Below, in pieces: positions 1 to 14,900 of a stretch of DNA of 64,000 bases; the first letter of the stretch is position 1; each line of letters begins with the position of its first letter. Below the pieces are notes generated by a model, which worked only from the letters and a program-made list of their open reading frames with translations, had not been told where the DNA came from and made no database searches. The stretch is from Chamaea fasciata (Eukaryota > Chordata > Aves > Passeriformes > Sylviidae): the NCBI GenBank assembly GCA_029207755.1, contig JARCOQ010000003.1, positions 88,483,646-88,547,645 on the forward strand, written 5' to 3'. The position numbers were made by a program, and so were the translations under genes.

Positions 1-3000
1 GTAGTAGATTACATGTGAATTGTTATTACTGTGTTATTCTGGCATCCAGTGTAGTTGTCAAGTATTAAATGAAATTTTCAACTCGGGAAGTTTAAGGTCA
101 TCATTTGACATACATCTTGTGTTAATTCAAAAAACAGTGAAAAGTGGTTGTTATTGTATCCATCTGTAGCAGTGGAAAGCAATTTTAGGAGGCTTTGGAA
201 TAAATACATATAAGATGATACACATTTTTCAACTGAGGCTGACATCTGACTTCATGAATAAAAAAGACCCTATTAATCATGAGGTGATAGAGTCACATAC
301 ATTGTATTTATCATTCTTGTTGGAGAGTAAGTTGTCTCGTTAATGTTTTGAGGAAACGCATAGTAATTATACAAAACAAATAAGAAAGTAAAAAATACTG
401 TTAACTTCTGTGGAAGCTTAAATACTGGTCTCTAACTTTTATGTTAGTACTTCACAAATGATAGTGAGTGCATATAGGGAATGTAATTTCTTTATCTGTA
501 ATGGAGCAGTATGCATATAGGATTGTGTGTGTGAATAATACTTAATTCTATGGCCTGAAAAAACTGAAGCTAACTATACATAGATGATATCCAACATCAG
601 ATGTGCTGATGCAATCTAGAGAAAGTATGCAAGGACTCTGCATAAAGGATATAGAAATTGTATTTTCAAATAAACTTTAATATTATAAATAAGCAACAGT
701 TCAATATCACTGTATTCATTCCCTGGAGTTGACATAGCATGTTGGCATGTATAACCAGAGTACACAGGGTGGGATCTATTGTCACTTAACTGGGAGCACA
801 AGACTATGGATATTTATTGAATTACTAATTTTTGATCTATACCAGATAATTTTGTGGGAAACAAAGACTCTTTACTTCTGGGTAGACTTTCAAATACCAC
901 CTGGCTCATATTCCCCTTGAAGCAAGCAAAATTCATGACTACCAGACATCTATTCTGATATGCAAATGAAGTTATTTGATTATTTCAGTTGATTTGTAAT
1001 AATTGTTTAGTACCTCCAGTTTGTACACTCTATCTAACCTCATTTTGTACATGTTATTCATTGCTCTTGGGGATTCCTGAGTGTTTTACCTATGCCATTA
1101 GTGTCTTCAAGGAAAAGAATTGAATTCAAATACTTACTCATAATGATGATTGCATAAATTACCTTCTAGTCTTTCTGTCACCCCAGGACATAACGTAAGA
1201 CAGTTTTTTTCTCCCCTTTTTACACTTCTTCCATCATTTTCCTTTGACATTCAATGCATTATATTAAGGAATTAAGCTTTTTTGTAAATATTAGAAATAT
1301 TAAAACAAATATTGAAAAATTAGAATTTTCATCTTACTATGCTGAACAGTCTACTCAAAGTCAGAGGATCACACACTGGGCTCCTTTGATGAAGTTTTAA
1401 GTAATAGAGAACACTGAAACAGGAGGCTCTAAGTCTTTAACGAACAAGTGCATCCTTAAGTCTTACAGATCTTAGATTCTTTTTTAAAGCTTCCCACCTC
1501 TTGTTGAGGTATTCTCTTAGTAATGTTTTACTGCTACTCCATATTTCTCTTCTTCTGTCTTAAAAGTCCTGAAGTATATCAGTCTCTTTCTTTTTTAGGT
1601 GTGTAGCAGGCATTCTTGAAAACCACATTCCATAAAAACAGCTTAATGGATAACAAGGTGTGCCAGTAACAAAGGGTATTTTCTGTTTTTCCTTTTCATT
1701 ATTTTCAAATAACAGTATACAAGCCCTATGTGCTGTAGAAGAAGTCTAGCCAACTCTAGGTTGATATCAATATACACTGTAAGATAGGAGTTATCAATAT
1801 GTGTGACAGCATGACAGACTTCAGCTGTTAGAGCTGAAAACAGATTTAGTACAAAATGGAGATCTAAAATGACATATAGCAGGGCTGGAAGCATCATTTT
1901 CATAATCCTTTTAAAATATTTTGGAAGATTTTTCTAATGGTTGTATATTTCTGAGGGCTGCTGTTTTCTTCTTGCTCTTGCGCATACTGTGGTTTCTGGC
2001 TCTTGGTCTTTTGTTCTAGGACTTAAGTCTATCATAGCTCACTGTTGACTGTTTTGTGCCTTTTTGTGTGTAGGAGAAAGAGAGACTTTTTGAGCTACTG
2101 TATAGTACAAGTGTGTCTTCAGACTCAGTGATCCACACATCCTTCTCAATTCTGTGTGACTATGAAAACTCCCCATGTATTTTCATATCACTGGTTAGGG
2201 AAATCTAGAACTGGAAATTGAAAATCACTCCTTTTCTCCCTCAAGCCCATCATTACCTCCATATGCAGCCAGCTGTAAGCAGCAGACCTGAATGGATTTT
2301 GGCAGGGAGAAGAGGCACAGGTGACTGTCTTGTAGCACTCATGAGCAGGCAAGTCACAGCTCTGCATCTGCGTAGGGATATCACAACCTCTTCACCTACA
2401 ACTGGCCACTGCTAATGCCATTTATTTGCCCAATAAGACATAAACTATGAGAGCAATTTTTGAGGCCATAAACTAGAATTCAGTGGGAGCTGAAATTATA
2501 AATAATATATGATGTGTAATACATAACGAATTACATTTTCATCAACTGTCCTGAGTTACAGGACACACAAAGCAAAGCAACAATTGTCCCCTCAGCAATA
2601 AAGTAGCTGATAATTAACTACTGCAGGTCTCTGTCTCCCTTTGCAGACCTTTCTGTACTCTTGCTTAGCATCCCTTTGTGCAGTTCTAAAGGCTGTTTCA
2701 TGATGCTCTTGCTGGAAAGTAGTTACCATGGATGATTGGTTTTCCAAGCGATTAAGACACTGTAGGTAAGCATCTGATGATTTTAAGGTGTGTAAAGTGA
2801 TCTACACATAGGTTTCTCCCAGTTCAAAGGAAGTTAATTCCCTGCTTTTTCAGATATATTTAAAAATATTAATAGGCATCTGCCTATACCTATCCATAGC
2901 AAATTGCAAGAGTGAAATGCATAATCTTAAGCAGTGCCTTGTATGTGAAGTGCCAAGTCATCACCAGATGCAGTCCCAGTAATTTCAAGGGCACAGTTTT

Positions 3001-6000
3001 TCTCTTGGCTTCTTGCTAGTTGTAAACTTTATAGACACCAGACTGTATAACAGGTGTTGCCCTTTTACTTTCTGTATTCATTATATAGCAGACACCTGAT
3101 TGATTATGTGTTTGTTTTGTCCATCCTTTAGTTAGTTATCCTTCACACACTCTTGTCTTCCCATCTGTGTTTCAGATAGACCAGTTTGTGTCTTTATGAT
3201 ACCTTGCCCTTCTTTTATGTTTTCCTCTCAGCAGATGACATGGTTTCTTGTAGTATTGTAGTATTCTATTTGTAGTACTTCATTCTATGCTACTCTATGT
3301 GGTATTCTGTCCTGACTAAATATTCGTAGCATATCTGTGCGTGGCCTGCATATGGACACCTTCATTCTTTTCAGGTAAACTTTTTTTTTTTTAATGTAAA
3401 TGATTTTATTTTAAGGCCTTTATAATGTATTATAATCAGAAGAAGAAATGGATACTTCAGAGATTCTTATGTATAGGGGCTAATATTGCAGCATCTGTGG
3501 CTGATTTTGGGGATTTAGCTACGTGTGGTAAATTACGCTGTAAAGAATTCAATAGTCCATGGATATAGCTGCATTTGTGCATATACTGATTATCTTACAA
3601 CATTTATCTTGTCTTGTGACTCTGCTCCTGTGTTGTTCACTGTCGTATTTTATGCATCCTCTGTTAAGGAATCGTATTTGTCATCCTCAGGATTACTGTC
3701 AATGCAACACTTTAGTGACCTCCAAAACTCTGCCAATCACGTTTCCCAATCTCACACCCCTCAGAAATGCATGGGTTCTTTCCTTCCTATTAGTTCCTGA
3801 CATCCCCCATCCTTCTCTTCACACAGAGGCTTGTCACCACTGCATTATTAAAAAACCTGCCTCCCACTCATATGCAATGTAAATGGCACAAATCAGAAAT
3901 GAAAGTTTTACTTGTTAGTATGTCTTTTTGACATAATTTTCCTCAAAATTTGATTTTAAAAAGATACTAAAATCACTTGGTAAACATAACCCTTGTGCAG
4001 TTGTTATTTTGAATGTTTCTACCCAAACGGTGCATAGGTTGGTGCTGCCTTAGATCCTGCAGACAAAAGCCATGACCATTGGGGTTGTATCCCCTACAGC
4101 TCACCTTGGAGTTGAATTTTTATGTGTCCAAAAATGGCTTTTTTCTCCTGAGAGACCCTACTTTTTTCTTGGCTTACTCCTGCTGTGTCTGATAGCACAT
4201 GAAGACATAGTAATTCTTCCAGCCAAGCATGTGGATATCCTGAGGATATCTTGTGGATATCCTGACTTGCTCCAATATTTGTGTGTTGCTTATAGGCTAT
4301 AACTGAGTGTCTCCACTAAGTATGGCAGTGTTAACATGCTGCTTAAAACACCACTGACTTCATAGAGGCATTAGAAGAGGATCTGTGTCATTAGTACATG
4401 TGAAACTGACATTTGTTCACTTAAAGCACAGAAAATAAAATAAATGCAATGGGAAAAAACCTTACATGCACTTAACCATGCAAATAATTAGTGTAATTGA
4501 ATATGTTTCTTCAGGATTTTTAGTGGAAAATTATTAAAAAAACCCCAAACTATGAAAAGTGTTATGAAATGCAAACAGCATATACTTACATAAGAGTACA
4601 GTTGTTAAATTTGTTTCATAAATATACAAGAAGGTATTGACTTCCCTGATTTTCTCTCTAAGTTCTATTTTTTTTTTTGTGGGAATGACTGTTGCTTTAT
4701 TATTAAGTAGATTACTAATCAAAAGAATCAAAATGCTGAATAGTTTGTGCATTATGCTGGTGCAGATCACAATAGATAATTTTATTGTTTCTTTACTTTA
4801 TTGACCAGTATATTTAAATTTATCTTATATAGTACAATACATGCATTGACTTTGTTTCCTGTATATCATTCTCCCTAATGCACTTCAGGTGTTGTTACAA
4901 AAATGTTTTCATATTACAGAATTATATACTAGCATCTCTTCATCCTAGATTGAGAGGGATTTTTTTTTTCCTGGCATCTCAACATTTGTTGTCCAAGTGA
5001 GTTACACATTCACAGAAGGGAAGTACCAGACATCTATGTTGTCACAGCAGGATAGCCCTCTAACTCTAGTAGATGACTTAGGAACTATGTTTTTGCAACA
5101 TCACAAGACCAGTTTGTTTAGGGAAACATGGAAAAAAGCTGAATCTGTTTAGTATTAACAAAAGGTAACTTAACACATGAAAGTGGGCAGAGTGGGATGA
5201 ATGTGATGTTGAGCTGTTCACTCTGTCCACTTCTCCATTTTTTTAATCAACCTGGATTTTCCCCATCTTTCTCTCCTTAGTTTCTTTCCCTTTTTATGTC
5301 CATAATGATTAAACAAGTGTTCTTTGGCAGATAAATATTACTCTCCCAGGTAATAAGAACATTTGATACTGTTTCTTGATGCATAAGAAAGAAGGCAAAA
5401 AAAAAAGTGTTAATATTTCTGTCCAAAATTTTTATTTGATTTATTATTCATAAGTTTTTATAGTTCTGAAAAAAGAAATCACTACCTTGCTTCAGTGGAA
5501 AGTAATTTGTGGGTTGAAGATTAGAGCAGTGGTATATTTCTTTCAATCAAATTTTGCAGATTTATAGACATCAATACATCTAAGACCTCATACAGAGTTA
5601 GCAATGTCTTTTAAAGATTTATTGTTGCAGTAGCAGCATATTTGTGGAAATAATAAGAGGCCATATGTCCCTTTTCAACCGCACCTGCAATTTGCACTGA
5701 TGGCTGTTCAAGAATCATCTGAATGGGTTTAGTCTATATGCCCTCTGAAAATGAGGTCAGCCAAAAATTGCCTGTCCATTTCAGTACCCCATAAAGATTT
5801 GGTGACTTAAAAGTTGCTGCCTTTCTAAGTAGGGCAGATCAAAGAGAAAATGACAGTGTTGCTAAAGAAATATTCTACTTAGTGGACAGAAGCCAGTAGC
5901 AGGAATTTCCTATCCTCTGGATAGCTTCATGACTCGTGGTCTCACAGCTTGTGAGTTCTGCTTTTTAAGCCATGCTAAAAAAATTTTCTCCCAAGCAGAC

Positions 6001-9000
6001 TGATCCACTGGGTAGTTACTAACCTTGAAAGTAATATCTTTTTCTTAATATATTTTTAGGAATCTCTTATAGCTTGACATACTTTTTATTATCTTTTTGA
6101 TTATAGCAAATGAGATACACTTTCATTTTGGAGAAATAAAGATATAATTTTCAGCACTTGATATGTTCAACTGGTACAGCAAGAATGAACTGTTCTCATT
6201 CCATTTTGAGCCTAGAGAGGATTGTTGACAAATAGTCTGTCACATTATGTCATATCACAGAAATTTCCATCTTGTACAATGATCTCCCATTATTATAGGA
6301 GCATGAATGCAGCAACAGGACTACATAATATTTAGTTTAAATAATAAATATTTATTAAATAATCTACATAATACTTAGTTCTGTGTAATATTTCGTCCCT
6401 CTGTATAAACTATAAAAAAATATTTTCTGCAAACATTATTTTTCTTTTTTTTTAAATTTAAATTCCTCATACCTTCAATGCCTTCTTAATAGTTTCAGTG
6501 GGTGTTACAATGGAGAGGAACTAAGCTAAGCCTGCCATTTGTCTTTAAGGCAAGATAACCACTTATGCAATTTTCAGTTGAATTGTGGTCACTGAAGCAT
6601 TTTGCTGCTTCTGATTAGTCCCACAGAGTGTGAGCATCCTCATCTTGTCAGTTCAGAGGAGTCATTAGAGCCTGGGTAAGCTGTGATGATGTATGAGCTA
6701 TGGGTATGTAAATTCCCTGTTAGCAAATGCATTCTTCATCTTGTCAATTTTTTGCTACCTGCTGCTAGCTCTGTAGGTAACCCTGTGCAGCTGATTGAGG
6801 GAAAGATATGGAAAGTAGATTGCTTGTAAAGAAATAGTAGAAGTGATCCCTACATGTTCATAATTAGGCTTCTTTGGAAGACCATCTATTAAAACTGATT
6901 TTCATGTTACTTGGATAGAATAACGATGCAACATAGTGTCTGCTCATCTGTCTCTACCTTACTACAGAAAAACATATAATTCTACCTAAAATTAAGGCAG
7001 TCTTAGTATAGAATAAATAGCATTGAACTGGCAAGTTTGAGATGCACATTATGTATTTTTGTATTGTTGTATGTTCAAAAAATTATTTTCTGAGTAAATT
7101 CTCAGATGTTATGAAGTTTTTAACTTAGTTTCTCGTCAATTACTTATTCACAATGTAGCTGAGACTTTTCCACTGGCTTGTGTTGGTTTCTCTGTAGAAG
7201 TTCAGCAACATAATACTCCTGCTATACTTAGTAGTGACCTTCTGTATAAGTAATTTGTTTTCCAGCTGATGGAAATAGGTTTTCCTCTTAGCCATAATGA
7301 TGCTCACACACAGAGTGAGTGTAGTGTGATACTACTAATGCAGAAGCATGCAATCAGCACTTTGTTTGAGCATCACCATAATGACAATATAGCAAAGGGT
7401 ATTTCCTGCCAGAATTACACCTTTTAATTTCAATTGAACGGGCCAGTTGAGGGAGGCTTTTTTTTTTTGTTTTCATTACTATAGACTCATTTCCTTTTTG
7501 CTTGTTTCAGATTCCTAGAAAAAAAAGAAATTTATGAGCATTTTTAAAACATTTGGGGCATTTTCAGAAAAAAAAGTATGAAATTCAGATGACTACAGCT
7601 TGCTTACTAGCCTCTGAGACTGTTTCTTGTAAAGGTAACTTCAGTGAAATTCACAGTTATTAACAAGTGAAATTAAACAAAGCACAATTTTGTCCAGCTA
7701 TAGAAAAAATTCTATGTGTTGCACTCCTAATTAGCCGCAGTATATGCTTTTAGCAGTCATTCACTTATATTTGTGTAGTATTTAACGAAATCTAGATGAT
7801 TGGTTTTTTCAGCTGAACTGTGAGGCAGTCTGCACTGGTCTTAGGAAAGTCTCAAGTGGTAGGTGAATATGTTGCGAGTACTCTTTATAGGTACTGAGAC
7901 ATTCCATACCATTATTAATGAGTCAGAGTAGAATTATTTCATGGCAATCAGCAGATCAGTTTGAGGTTTTCTTAAAACATTTATTTTTTTCAGAGATTGT
8001 TCCAGTTACTAGTGTGAGGGGTTTTGCACAGCTGGTGATTGTTTCTAGGACTGTGTATGAGTGACTATCCATCAATCATATTGCCTAATTGGCAGAGACA
8101 GCTATTTTGTACTCTGTTTGGGAAAAAACTCTAAACCAGTTTGGAAAACCCAAATCTTTGTTAAAGAAGTCATTGAAATGAAGACCTGCCTGACAACATT
8201 CTTTCCTTCCATTGACTGCTTTCAGTAAATAACAGTGCACATGTGTATTTTTCTCTCAAAATCTGGACAACTGTATTGGCTGAAGATATACTGACAGCTT
8301 TTTTTTTTTTTTTTGTGCTAAATTAGTTATACATTAAAAGTATGTCTATCAAGCAGTAAATATCTAATGTACAGTGTTTGGAAAAGTGTTCTTAGTGGAA
8401 TTGTTAGATTCCATTACTTCTTGTTGCGTGTTCTGGAAGTTGAGTTTTGTGTTTTTTTAACCAAGCTTTGTGTTGTGGAACATAAGATCCATTACCCACA
8501 TATTAAGATTAGTATATATATGTTGGTCAGAAGAAGGGGTGGTGAGGTTTTTTAGATAATAAATACTAAGTTCCTAATAGGCACAATAATTGACAGTCAT
8601 TAATCAAAATCTGAAAAATGTATTTTTAAGGCATACTATGCCAGCATTTATTATTTTTTAATATTTATTACTTTTAATATTTATTAACAGCAGTTAATAT
8701 CAAGTTATGCAGTACTTCAGACTTTATGTTAATCCCTTTGTGAATAGGTCAGACAAATGCGACTTGAAAACAGACACGTGAATTTTGCCTGGGTGGTTCT
8801 TGGTATAATGGGGAAAAAGCTGCTGAACCCATACCAAAGAGAAGTCTGATGTTCTTTGATTTTTAAAAGATTCATTTTTTCTCCTACCAACTATCCAGTT
8901 CTCTTGGGATAAAGAAGCTTGGGATATGAGCATGTTTGAGCGTGAGATTATGCCAATGGACTCTGGAATAACTTAAAAAGACTCATTTAAGCCCCAACAG

Positions 9001-10694
9001 TAAGAATTGTCTCTTCAGCCAGAACTAGTCTGTTATATGAGGAAGTGCTAGAGGATATTGGCCGGCACTTGAGCCATACTGGCCATACTGTAAAATTGTC
9101 AAATGTTTCCTGACTTGTTTTTGACTTGGCAAATAGACAGTATTTCACTAAAATTTAACTTCTATTAGTTTTCAATTCAACAAATATTGAAAGATTTCTT
9201 GGGCTTGTGTTCTGTGCAGATTCCATAAACTGATCATTTTACATCAGATTAAATGCCTTCCATGACAAGTCTTCATCATCTAGTGTCATTTTACATGAAA
9301 AAGGAAAACACTTCTTCAGATTAAAAAAATTAAATTATTGCCTTCCAACAGTTTATGAAGTTATTTCCAGTAACTCATTTGCTGCATGAAAATTCAGCAC
9401 TGATGCATGGTTTTACCAGTATTTACATATCACTAGGTCCCATATTTAAAGCAGCATGTTTAAAAATCGGGGTAATTTCTACAGTTGTTATCTTTGTGTG
9501 TTGTTATGTGTGCATATGTACTTTGTTATGGCAGCGAATTGTAATTTTCTTGTGAGTCTGTTCGTAATAGTATACTGGACTAGCAATGTGTTGATTGAGT
9601 TATTTTGCAGCTTCCATTCTAAACTGTGATGATCACTGTCTCTCTTTGTTGGTGGTACTGTTGCTCGTAAGTAGCAGAAGGCAGAGAAGAGATAGGAGAA
9701 TAAACAGAAGATCCTGTACAGGGTAGAACCTCTTGCAGGCTACAGAACAGCCCTCTATGTACATGCCTTGCCTCAGAGAACTTAGGCTGGTGAAGCATCA
9801 AACCTTGCCCTTGGCCTTCTCAGCATCCTTCTTGTGACTGTAGAAATGCACTTGTGACATAGTTCAGATTATGCTGCAGTTTTAGAAGTAGGTCATAGCC
9901 TTAAATGTAGATTCACAGAGAAAGCATAAAACTGGTGCTTTTGGCAGGCAGTATCTTTGGATTGTAAGTGGCCCCAAGGAAGACCTCATGTAGTGCTGAG
10001 TATCTGAACAAATCTTTAGCTCAAGCTCTGTGTATGAATTTGTGGGTAATGTTCCTGAACATGCCTTTTCTGGTAAATAATATGGAAATACAATTCAAAA
10101 TCCTTTGGAACACATATTCAAATTGTGGAATTATTAGAAGTAATAGTAGCAATAATAGCTGTGCTCTTTGCTGACTGCTTTCCCTTTGTTAGTTGAGTAT
10201 CATTGCAACAAGATTCTCATTCTGCCGGGGATAAATAGAGATTACTGCTCAGTCTTCTCCTGCCCCACGGTGGGTTTGTAATGCCTGATGGATTTCACCA
10301 GTGACAGTTTCCCTAAGGCCACTGAGGCAGTGGCGAGCAGGTGTAGAAGGAACATAATTCTGCTGCGTAAATCAGCAAGACCATGTAGTGGCATCACCCC
10401 AGGAACTGATCAGTAGCAACTGTCTGGTGTTTGGAGATAGCACAGGTTTTAATGTAGCACTGGGCTGAAGGGGAAAATGAAATGTTGGCAAAAAGAGCAC
10501 ATAAACAGCTACTGTTCTATTAAAAGGATCTCTCCTATTACAAAGTCCTATTGATGTCAAGATCTCTTATGAAAGATCTTGAACATGAATTCATTTTAAT
10601 GGCCATGAACAACTGAATGTCTGTTTTATGTACATTTATATGATGGCGCTTTATCTTTTAGTGCTGTATTAAAATAATTTTCCCTCTGTACTTG
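1..10694. other. Intronic stretch, nothing recognised
   Basis: AT-rich sequence with no recognisable exon, RNA gene or transposable element. It has small T-runs (around 3380, 4670, 7460 and 8300) and A/T-rich patches (6320-6470 and 8640-8700). Near 4225-4262 the motif GGATATCC recurs in a short imperfect tandem. Old decayed repeats may be present that cannot be seen by eye. Confidence 0.6.
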
Positions 10695-11033
10695 ACATGG
10701 TGAGGCTACACTTTAAGTACAGTGTCTGACTCTGGGCCCCTCACAGATGAGGGTCAGCCTCTTCCCCAAGCAATCAATGATAGGATAAAAGGAAATGTCT
10801 TTAAGCTTTGCCAGAGGGAGGTTCAGGTTGCACATCAGGAAGAATTTTTTGATGGAAAGGGTTCTTAAGCATTGGAACTGCCTGCCCAGGGAAATGATGG
10901 AGTCAGTATCCTTGGAAGTCTTCAAGAAATGGTTGGATGTGGCACTTAGTGCTATGGTCAGTTTGGTGTGGTAGTGTTTGGTCAAAGCTTGTACTCTGTG
11001 GAGGTCATTTCCAATCTAACTGATTCTATGATA
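10695..11033 (+). mobile_element. CR1 LINE fragment, 5'-truncated and internally deleted
   Basis: The left part (10695-10745) matches the CR1 segment reading GTGAGGC, then a tract ending GGGCCCCTCAC. After a gap relative to full-length CR1 it resumes at 10810 with GAGGTTCAGGTTG, CAGGAAGAATTTTTTGA and GGAACTGCCTGCCCAGGG. It ends TGATTCTATGAT, the standard CR1 3' terminus, so the element reads left to right, sense to KHDRBS2. Its divergence suggests an old copy. Confidence 0.85.
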
Positions 11034-11230
11034 ATCATTGCTATTACAATAAAATAGTTGCTTCACAAATTACTTGCTTTTATGTTGTCTGGTATCTGGT
11101 TAAACATGCTTCTCAGGAATGCTCAAAAAGTTGTTGAAAATATTCCTTCATACAAAGAAGGAAAGGTTTAATGAATTAGTGCTACTGAACAGCATGTCCA
11201 TCTATTCTGGACAGTTTTCAGAAGAAAGAT

Positions 11231-11966
11231 CTGATGCTTTGGGGGTCACGCTCCTACACTGTTCCATTGCCTGACCCCCCTTCTTGGTAAAGAAATGCTG
11301 CCTGATGTCTAGTCTAAGCCTCCTGTGGCACAGCTTTGAGGCATCCCCATGGATCCCGTTACTGGATACCAGGGAGAAGAGCTCAGCACCTCTCTCTCTA
11401 CTTCATCTCATCTGGAAGCTGTACAGAGCAATGAGGTCATTCCTCAGCCTCCTTTCCTCCAAGCTTGACAATTCCAAAGTCCTCAGTAGCTCCTTTTAAG
11501 ACATCCCTGCCACCAGCTTTGTTGTCCTCTGGACACAATCAAGGACCTTCACATCTTTCTTAAACTGAGGCCCAGAACTGCACAGGGCTCTCAAGGTGAC
11601 ACTGCACCAATGCTGAGTACAGCAGGATGGTCACCTTTCCTGACCGGCTGCTGATGCTGTGTTTGATGCACCCCAGGATGCGCCTCCTGCCTGCCCAGGC
11701 TCACCCTGCTGACTGTTGCTGAGCCTACTGCTGACCAGCACCCACAGATCTCTTACTGCAGTGCTTCTCTCCAGCCACTCCTCTCCCAGTTTATAACTGT
11801 GACCAGCATTACTTCATTCCAAGTGCAGAAGCCAACATTTTGGCTCGTTTGAATTCATGCCATTAATCATATCTCAGTGCTCCAATCTATCTAGACCCCT
11901 TTGCAAGCCTCTTGTCCCTCAGGAGAGTCAACTGCACTTTGCAGTTTAGTATCGTGGTGCACTCAG
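11231..11966 (-). mobile_element. CR1 LINE fragment (CR1-E/X-like), antisense
   Basis: Read on the minus strand this is about 735 bases from the 3' third of a CR1, covering the end of the reverse-transcriptase ORF and the start of the 3' UTR. On the + strand, recognisable blocks are GGTAAAGAAATGCTGCCTGA, ACCAGGGAGAAGAGCTCAGC, GATGCACCCCAGGATGCG and CTCCAATCTATCTAGACCCC. The 3' end (around 11231) lacks the terminal tail and the 5' side is truncated near 11966. The frame is broken by stops and indels. The family differs from the sense copy 200 bases to the left, so the pair is two independent insertions, not one inverted duplication. Confidence 0.85.
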
Positions 11967-14900
11967 TTATTGCTAAGAAATATTTCTCTTGTTTTGGAGA
12001 CTACTTAGATCACTTTTTAAAAATATTGAAAAGTCTTTCTAATTAGTTTTATAATTGCATTTAAAACACATTAGATCATTCATAGCAATACATTATTACT
12101 GTCTGAGAACATGAAATAAAAACGTAGTTGGAATACATTTGTTGTAGTATTTGAGTTGTGACAGCTTCTAATAACTACAGGTTGAAACATCTGTTTCTTG
12201 GAGAAGAAGAAGGTACGTTAAGGAGATATCTCAGACATGTAATTTAAATTCATAAACTCATAAATAATGTCAAATAATAAAAACTGTAAACCCAAACAAA
12301 AGAAAATAAAATTTCAAATAATTTTCAAATCATGAACCTTCTTAAAATAGCTGAGTAATAGATTATAAACTACTTTTTAATTTAATAATTGAGTTTCATT
12401 TTTTTTGCTTTATTCAGAAGAAATAAGGAATTTCTTGTAAAGCAGAAATTACTTGTTTTAAGTAGTTTTGAGTAATTTTAAAATTACTTTGAATAAATTT
12501 TTAGAAAGTATTAGAATTGAAACAAAACCTTAATTTCCCAAAGCAGTGTAAAATAAGCAACAAGAAAAAGACTTCATAGATAATTTGCTTTTTAAAAGCA
12601 CTTTCATGGTACCCTTCATTGCGGCATGTTGACAGGTTTTGTTTCTGTTTTCATGGGGGGAGATCTTGCTTCCAGTTTAACATTTTTTCTCTTAAGTGTC
12701 ATGACAACCTGTTAGAAAAGAAAGCAAACATTTATAATAATTTGCTTGGTCATGAAAATTGCGCTCCTTAAGGAGTGCAGTACAGGTAATAAAGTTTTTT
12801 ATAGGTTATGAGCTGCATGAAAGAGAGATGGTGTATTTTTTAAGCTTAAGGTGTCATAGCAGTACCTCTCTGCTTCCTCATTTACTGCAAATAAATTTTT
12901 TTTCCTAACAGTTCCATTAACATTGCTTGATATTCTCACAGCTTGCTTTCCTTATGTTAAAGTGCCTTCATCTCAAGAATTATGTTGTTTCACTGAAGTA
13001 AGAAGTATTTATTTAAACAAAACATTTGATGCTTCTGAATTTGGGAGAGGTTAATAAAGTGAATATGAAAAAATGTTAAGGAATCTGGCTAACCCTACAG
13101 TTGGTACAGCAGTGAGTGCTGTAATTAATTTTTATCCCAAATATTTTCTGTTGCACAGCATAACTCTATGAAATCTATACCATCTGGCTGAAAAATTCCC
13201 CATTTAGCTGCGGTGGAAAGGTGATATTTTGTCTTTGAAATAACAGTTAATTTGTTACTCAGTACTGCAGAATAATTCCCCCTGCTCAATAGACAGCCTT
13301 GATTTCAGTGTCAGTAACGGTTTATAAGTTGTTCGGTGTCTCTGTGTTAAAAAAAAAAAAGAAAAGAAAAGGCATAAAATTTAGATTTCTACACTTGGCA
13401 TTAAAGGAGCATGTTTGCTCAGGGATTCTTAGGACAATTAAGTGCAATGAATTTTGTTGTCCCAATTAGTTCTGCATTTATTTCGTTCAGAAGTTAACTC
13501 AAATTAGGACCACATCAATTCTGAGTAAATGTGTCCAAACAAAAACTAAATGCAATTTAACTACTCCACTTTATAATTTGTTTTAAATACATTTTTAATC
13601 ACACTGTAAACAAAGCCTCAGTCTTTTAACTGCCACCTTCTTCCATGGTGCATCTAGCAGTTGTTTATGTTAGATTTTCTTTGCTTTTTTAAATACAGAG
13701 GGGATGTGATGCTACACATGATCCTGAGCTGTGAGGTGTCCCCAGAATGGCTGTCTCAGGTGTATATTTGAGTAGCACTATGTGCAGTGACAGCTGATAT
13801 GAGTGCCAGGCTGCTCTAGATACAACACCTTTACGGGTGCCTTCCACCTGCAGCCTGTTGGCAGTTTGCTCTGCAGCTGCTGTTTCTTTCAGTGCTGTGG
13901 TACTTCCCTGTACCATTTATGTCTTTCCATGATTGCCTAGTGTGGGTTTATAGCACTTTCCACAGGTAATCTGATGCAGCCAAAATTTCTTTTTGTTTCC
14001 TTTGGAAGTCCAGACCAAAGTAAAGCACATACAGGAAGACAAGATATATTCCTACACAGTTTTCCCAAATCATCTAAATAGTTCTAGCTGGTTGATTCTG
14101 ATATTTATAATAAGGTAAATTTACATCGTTCAGATGCTGTGAAATATTGCTTCATTTTTCCTCCAAAATATATTAATTAGCATTCATTTGACCCATAGAA
14201 TTCTTTGTATTTGCCTCTGTTTGTGTTTTGTACTGAATTGCATATGTTTCATTTCACATAATCCTTGGTTTTAATAAGGTAGCGTACATCAGTACAAAGT
14301 ATTTGTAAAACGGGGTATGCAAAATTCCTTAGGTTTGGTGATGCACTCCAAATTGCTTTTTCATTCTACTGCTACCAGTAACATGGTGGTTGGCTTAGCT
14401 GGGTAGAAAGGAGAAGGTCACAGAAAGAAGAAATTCATGCCCTCTCTCTTTTAGCATTATAACAGTAATCGATAATCTTGTCTCAGCCTTACAGAGAAAG
14501 AGTTTTAACTGATTAATGTTAATGTGTAATACCTGAAACACTGAATGACTTTGTTTATAGGAAATTCTGTTTTAATGCAAACGTGTCACAGCTTTTTAAG
14601 AGTCTTACAACATTAGTGTAATCAAGATGAAACTTTAGGACAGCAGAGACGATAAGTATTTTGCTCTTGGATTTGAGCTGCAACCAAAGCAGATGTGGCA
14701 AGTCCAGCAGTGCCAGTGCCTGCCAGCTCTGCAGCCTGCTGGTACAGTCTAGCCACATCCTTAGCATTGCATCTCCTGTCTCTGGAAAAAGATGACTTCA
14801 TTAAAAATGCATCTTGGAAATCACTCCTGTCCCAGTTAATTCCCAAGGACTGCTTGGAGATTGTTGGAGAGGGCTCAGTGACTGGCCCAAGGCCTTGCCT

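Noticed and set aside
4222..4262. Repeated GGATATCC words
   Set aside because: Short imperfect local repetition with no further structure.
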